NCBI RefSeq assembly: GCF_001570805.1
Contig: NZ_BCSJ01000002.1
Span: forward strand, 1-64,000
Length of the DNA stretch: 64,000 nucleotides
Reading direction: 5' to 3'
Origin: Brevibacterium epidermidis NBRC 14811
GTDB lineage: Bacteria; Actinomycetota; Actinomycetes; Actinomycetales; Brevibacteriaceae
Of this stretch, positions 63,923-64,000 are shown piece by piece. Each line of letters opens with the position of its first letter. Position 1 is the first letter of the stretch. A program made the position numbers and the translations under genes. The notes below the pieces were generated by a model. It searched no databases and was not told the origin of the DNA. It worked only from the letters and a program-made list of their open reading frames with translations.

Positions 63923-64000
63923 TCAGGCGGGGTCTGCGACTCCGGCCTTCGGCTCACTGCGCTTGACGGGCCCGTGCCTACGCACGATCTCCTGAACGGC
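63923..64000 (-). CDS. C-terminal end of an unidentified gene (partial)
   Basis: The minus-strand frame open at the window edge reads AVQEIVRRHGPVKRSEPKAG followed by VADPA and TGA at 63923-63925. Codon use is strongly G/C-ending, and a strong hairpin follows at a normal distance, so a real gene end is likely. Too short to identify. Confidence 0.5.
   Translation of the reverse strand, partial: AVQEIVRRHGPVKRSEPKAGVADPA

Noticed and set aside
63724..63995. Short open frames on both strands around 63.8 kb
   Set aside because: They share peptide RAVIH..YGSPPW because both read through the 19-bp palindrome; a hairpin artefact, not genes.

Overview
The window is chromosomal DNA of a high-G+C Gram-positive actinobacterium. 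The signs are strong G/C bias at third codon positions, AAGGAG-type ribosome binding sites mixed with leaderless starts, an IdeR/DtxR-type iron box, an ectABC cluster, and actinobacterial protein families. Gene content and style suggest Brevibacterium or a close relative; the genus is an inference, as there is no rRNA or other phylogenetic marker here. I saw no tRNA, rRNA, CRISPR array, transposase or phage gene.

Layout. 0-5 kb: MFS transporter and its GntR regulator, then an FAD-dependent dehydrogenase/reductase divergent from a LysR regulator. 5-27 kb: mostly housekeeping single genes (LLM oxidoreductase, sugar-dehydrogenase lipoprotein, CopC-like protein, low-Mr tyrosine phosphatase, M13 and M18 peptidases, a DUF1684 protein with an odd insert, thiC behind a TPP riboswitch, an amidohydrolase, a COG3044 ATPase, a YyaL/Spata20 protein, GDPD, an AGCS amino-acid:sodium symporter, and a lower-G+C secreted protein). 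27-30 kb: ectoine synthesis, ectA-ectB-ectC. 30-37 kb: glycine and serine breakdown, gcvP-gcvT-gcvH-sdaA, behind a glycine riboswitch. 37-52 kb: three acyl-CoA or carboxylic-acid loci (acyl-CoA ligase, SDR, acyl-CoA dehydrogenase, ACAD10/11-like kinase and MHS transporter with a divergent TetR; a paralogous SDR; then CoA-transferase, acyl-CoA dehydrogenase and SDR with a divergent LysR). 52-54.6 kb: YtcJ-like amidohydrolase and a small membrane protein. 54.6-58.2 kb: an unusual accessory stretch with a decayed urease operon, a lower-G+C AbiEi/DUF559-like gene, DnaA-box-like sites and several intergenic arrays of ~22-bp units. 58.2-62.3 kb: an iron-siderophore ABC importer of the YclNOPQ/Fat type under a probable IdeR box. 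62.4-64 kb: inositol-monophosphatase family protein and the end of an unidentified gene.

The protein-coding content is largely ordinary. The most interesting signal is in short non-coding elements: (1) a 54-bp palindrome directly abutting the TAA stop codon of three unrelated genes; (2) intergenic arrays with a 19/22-bp rhythm and different unit sequences, concentrated around the urease scar and the DUF559-like gene; (3) a two-copy 19-bp inverted-repeat element with a compensatory base-pair change and a co-varying third half-site; (4) a very frequent word, GCCGCCTCGGCGAG, found in intergenic DNA and in low-complexity protein inserts. Counts were made by eye and are approximate.
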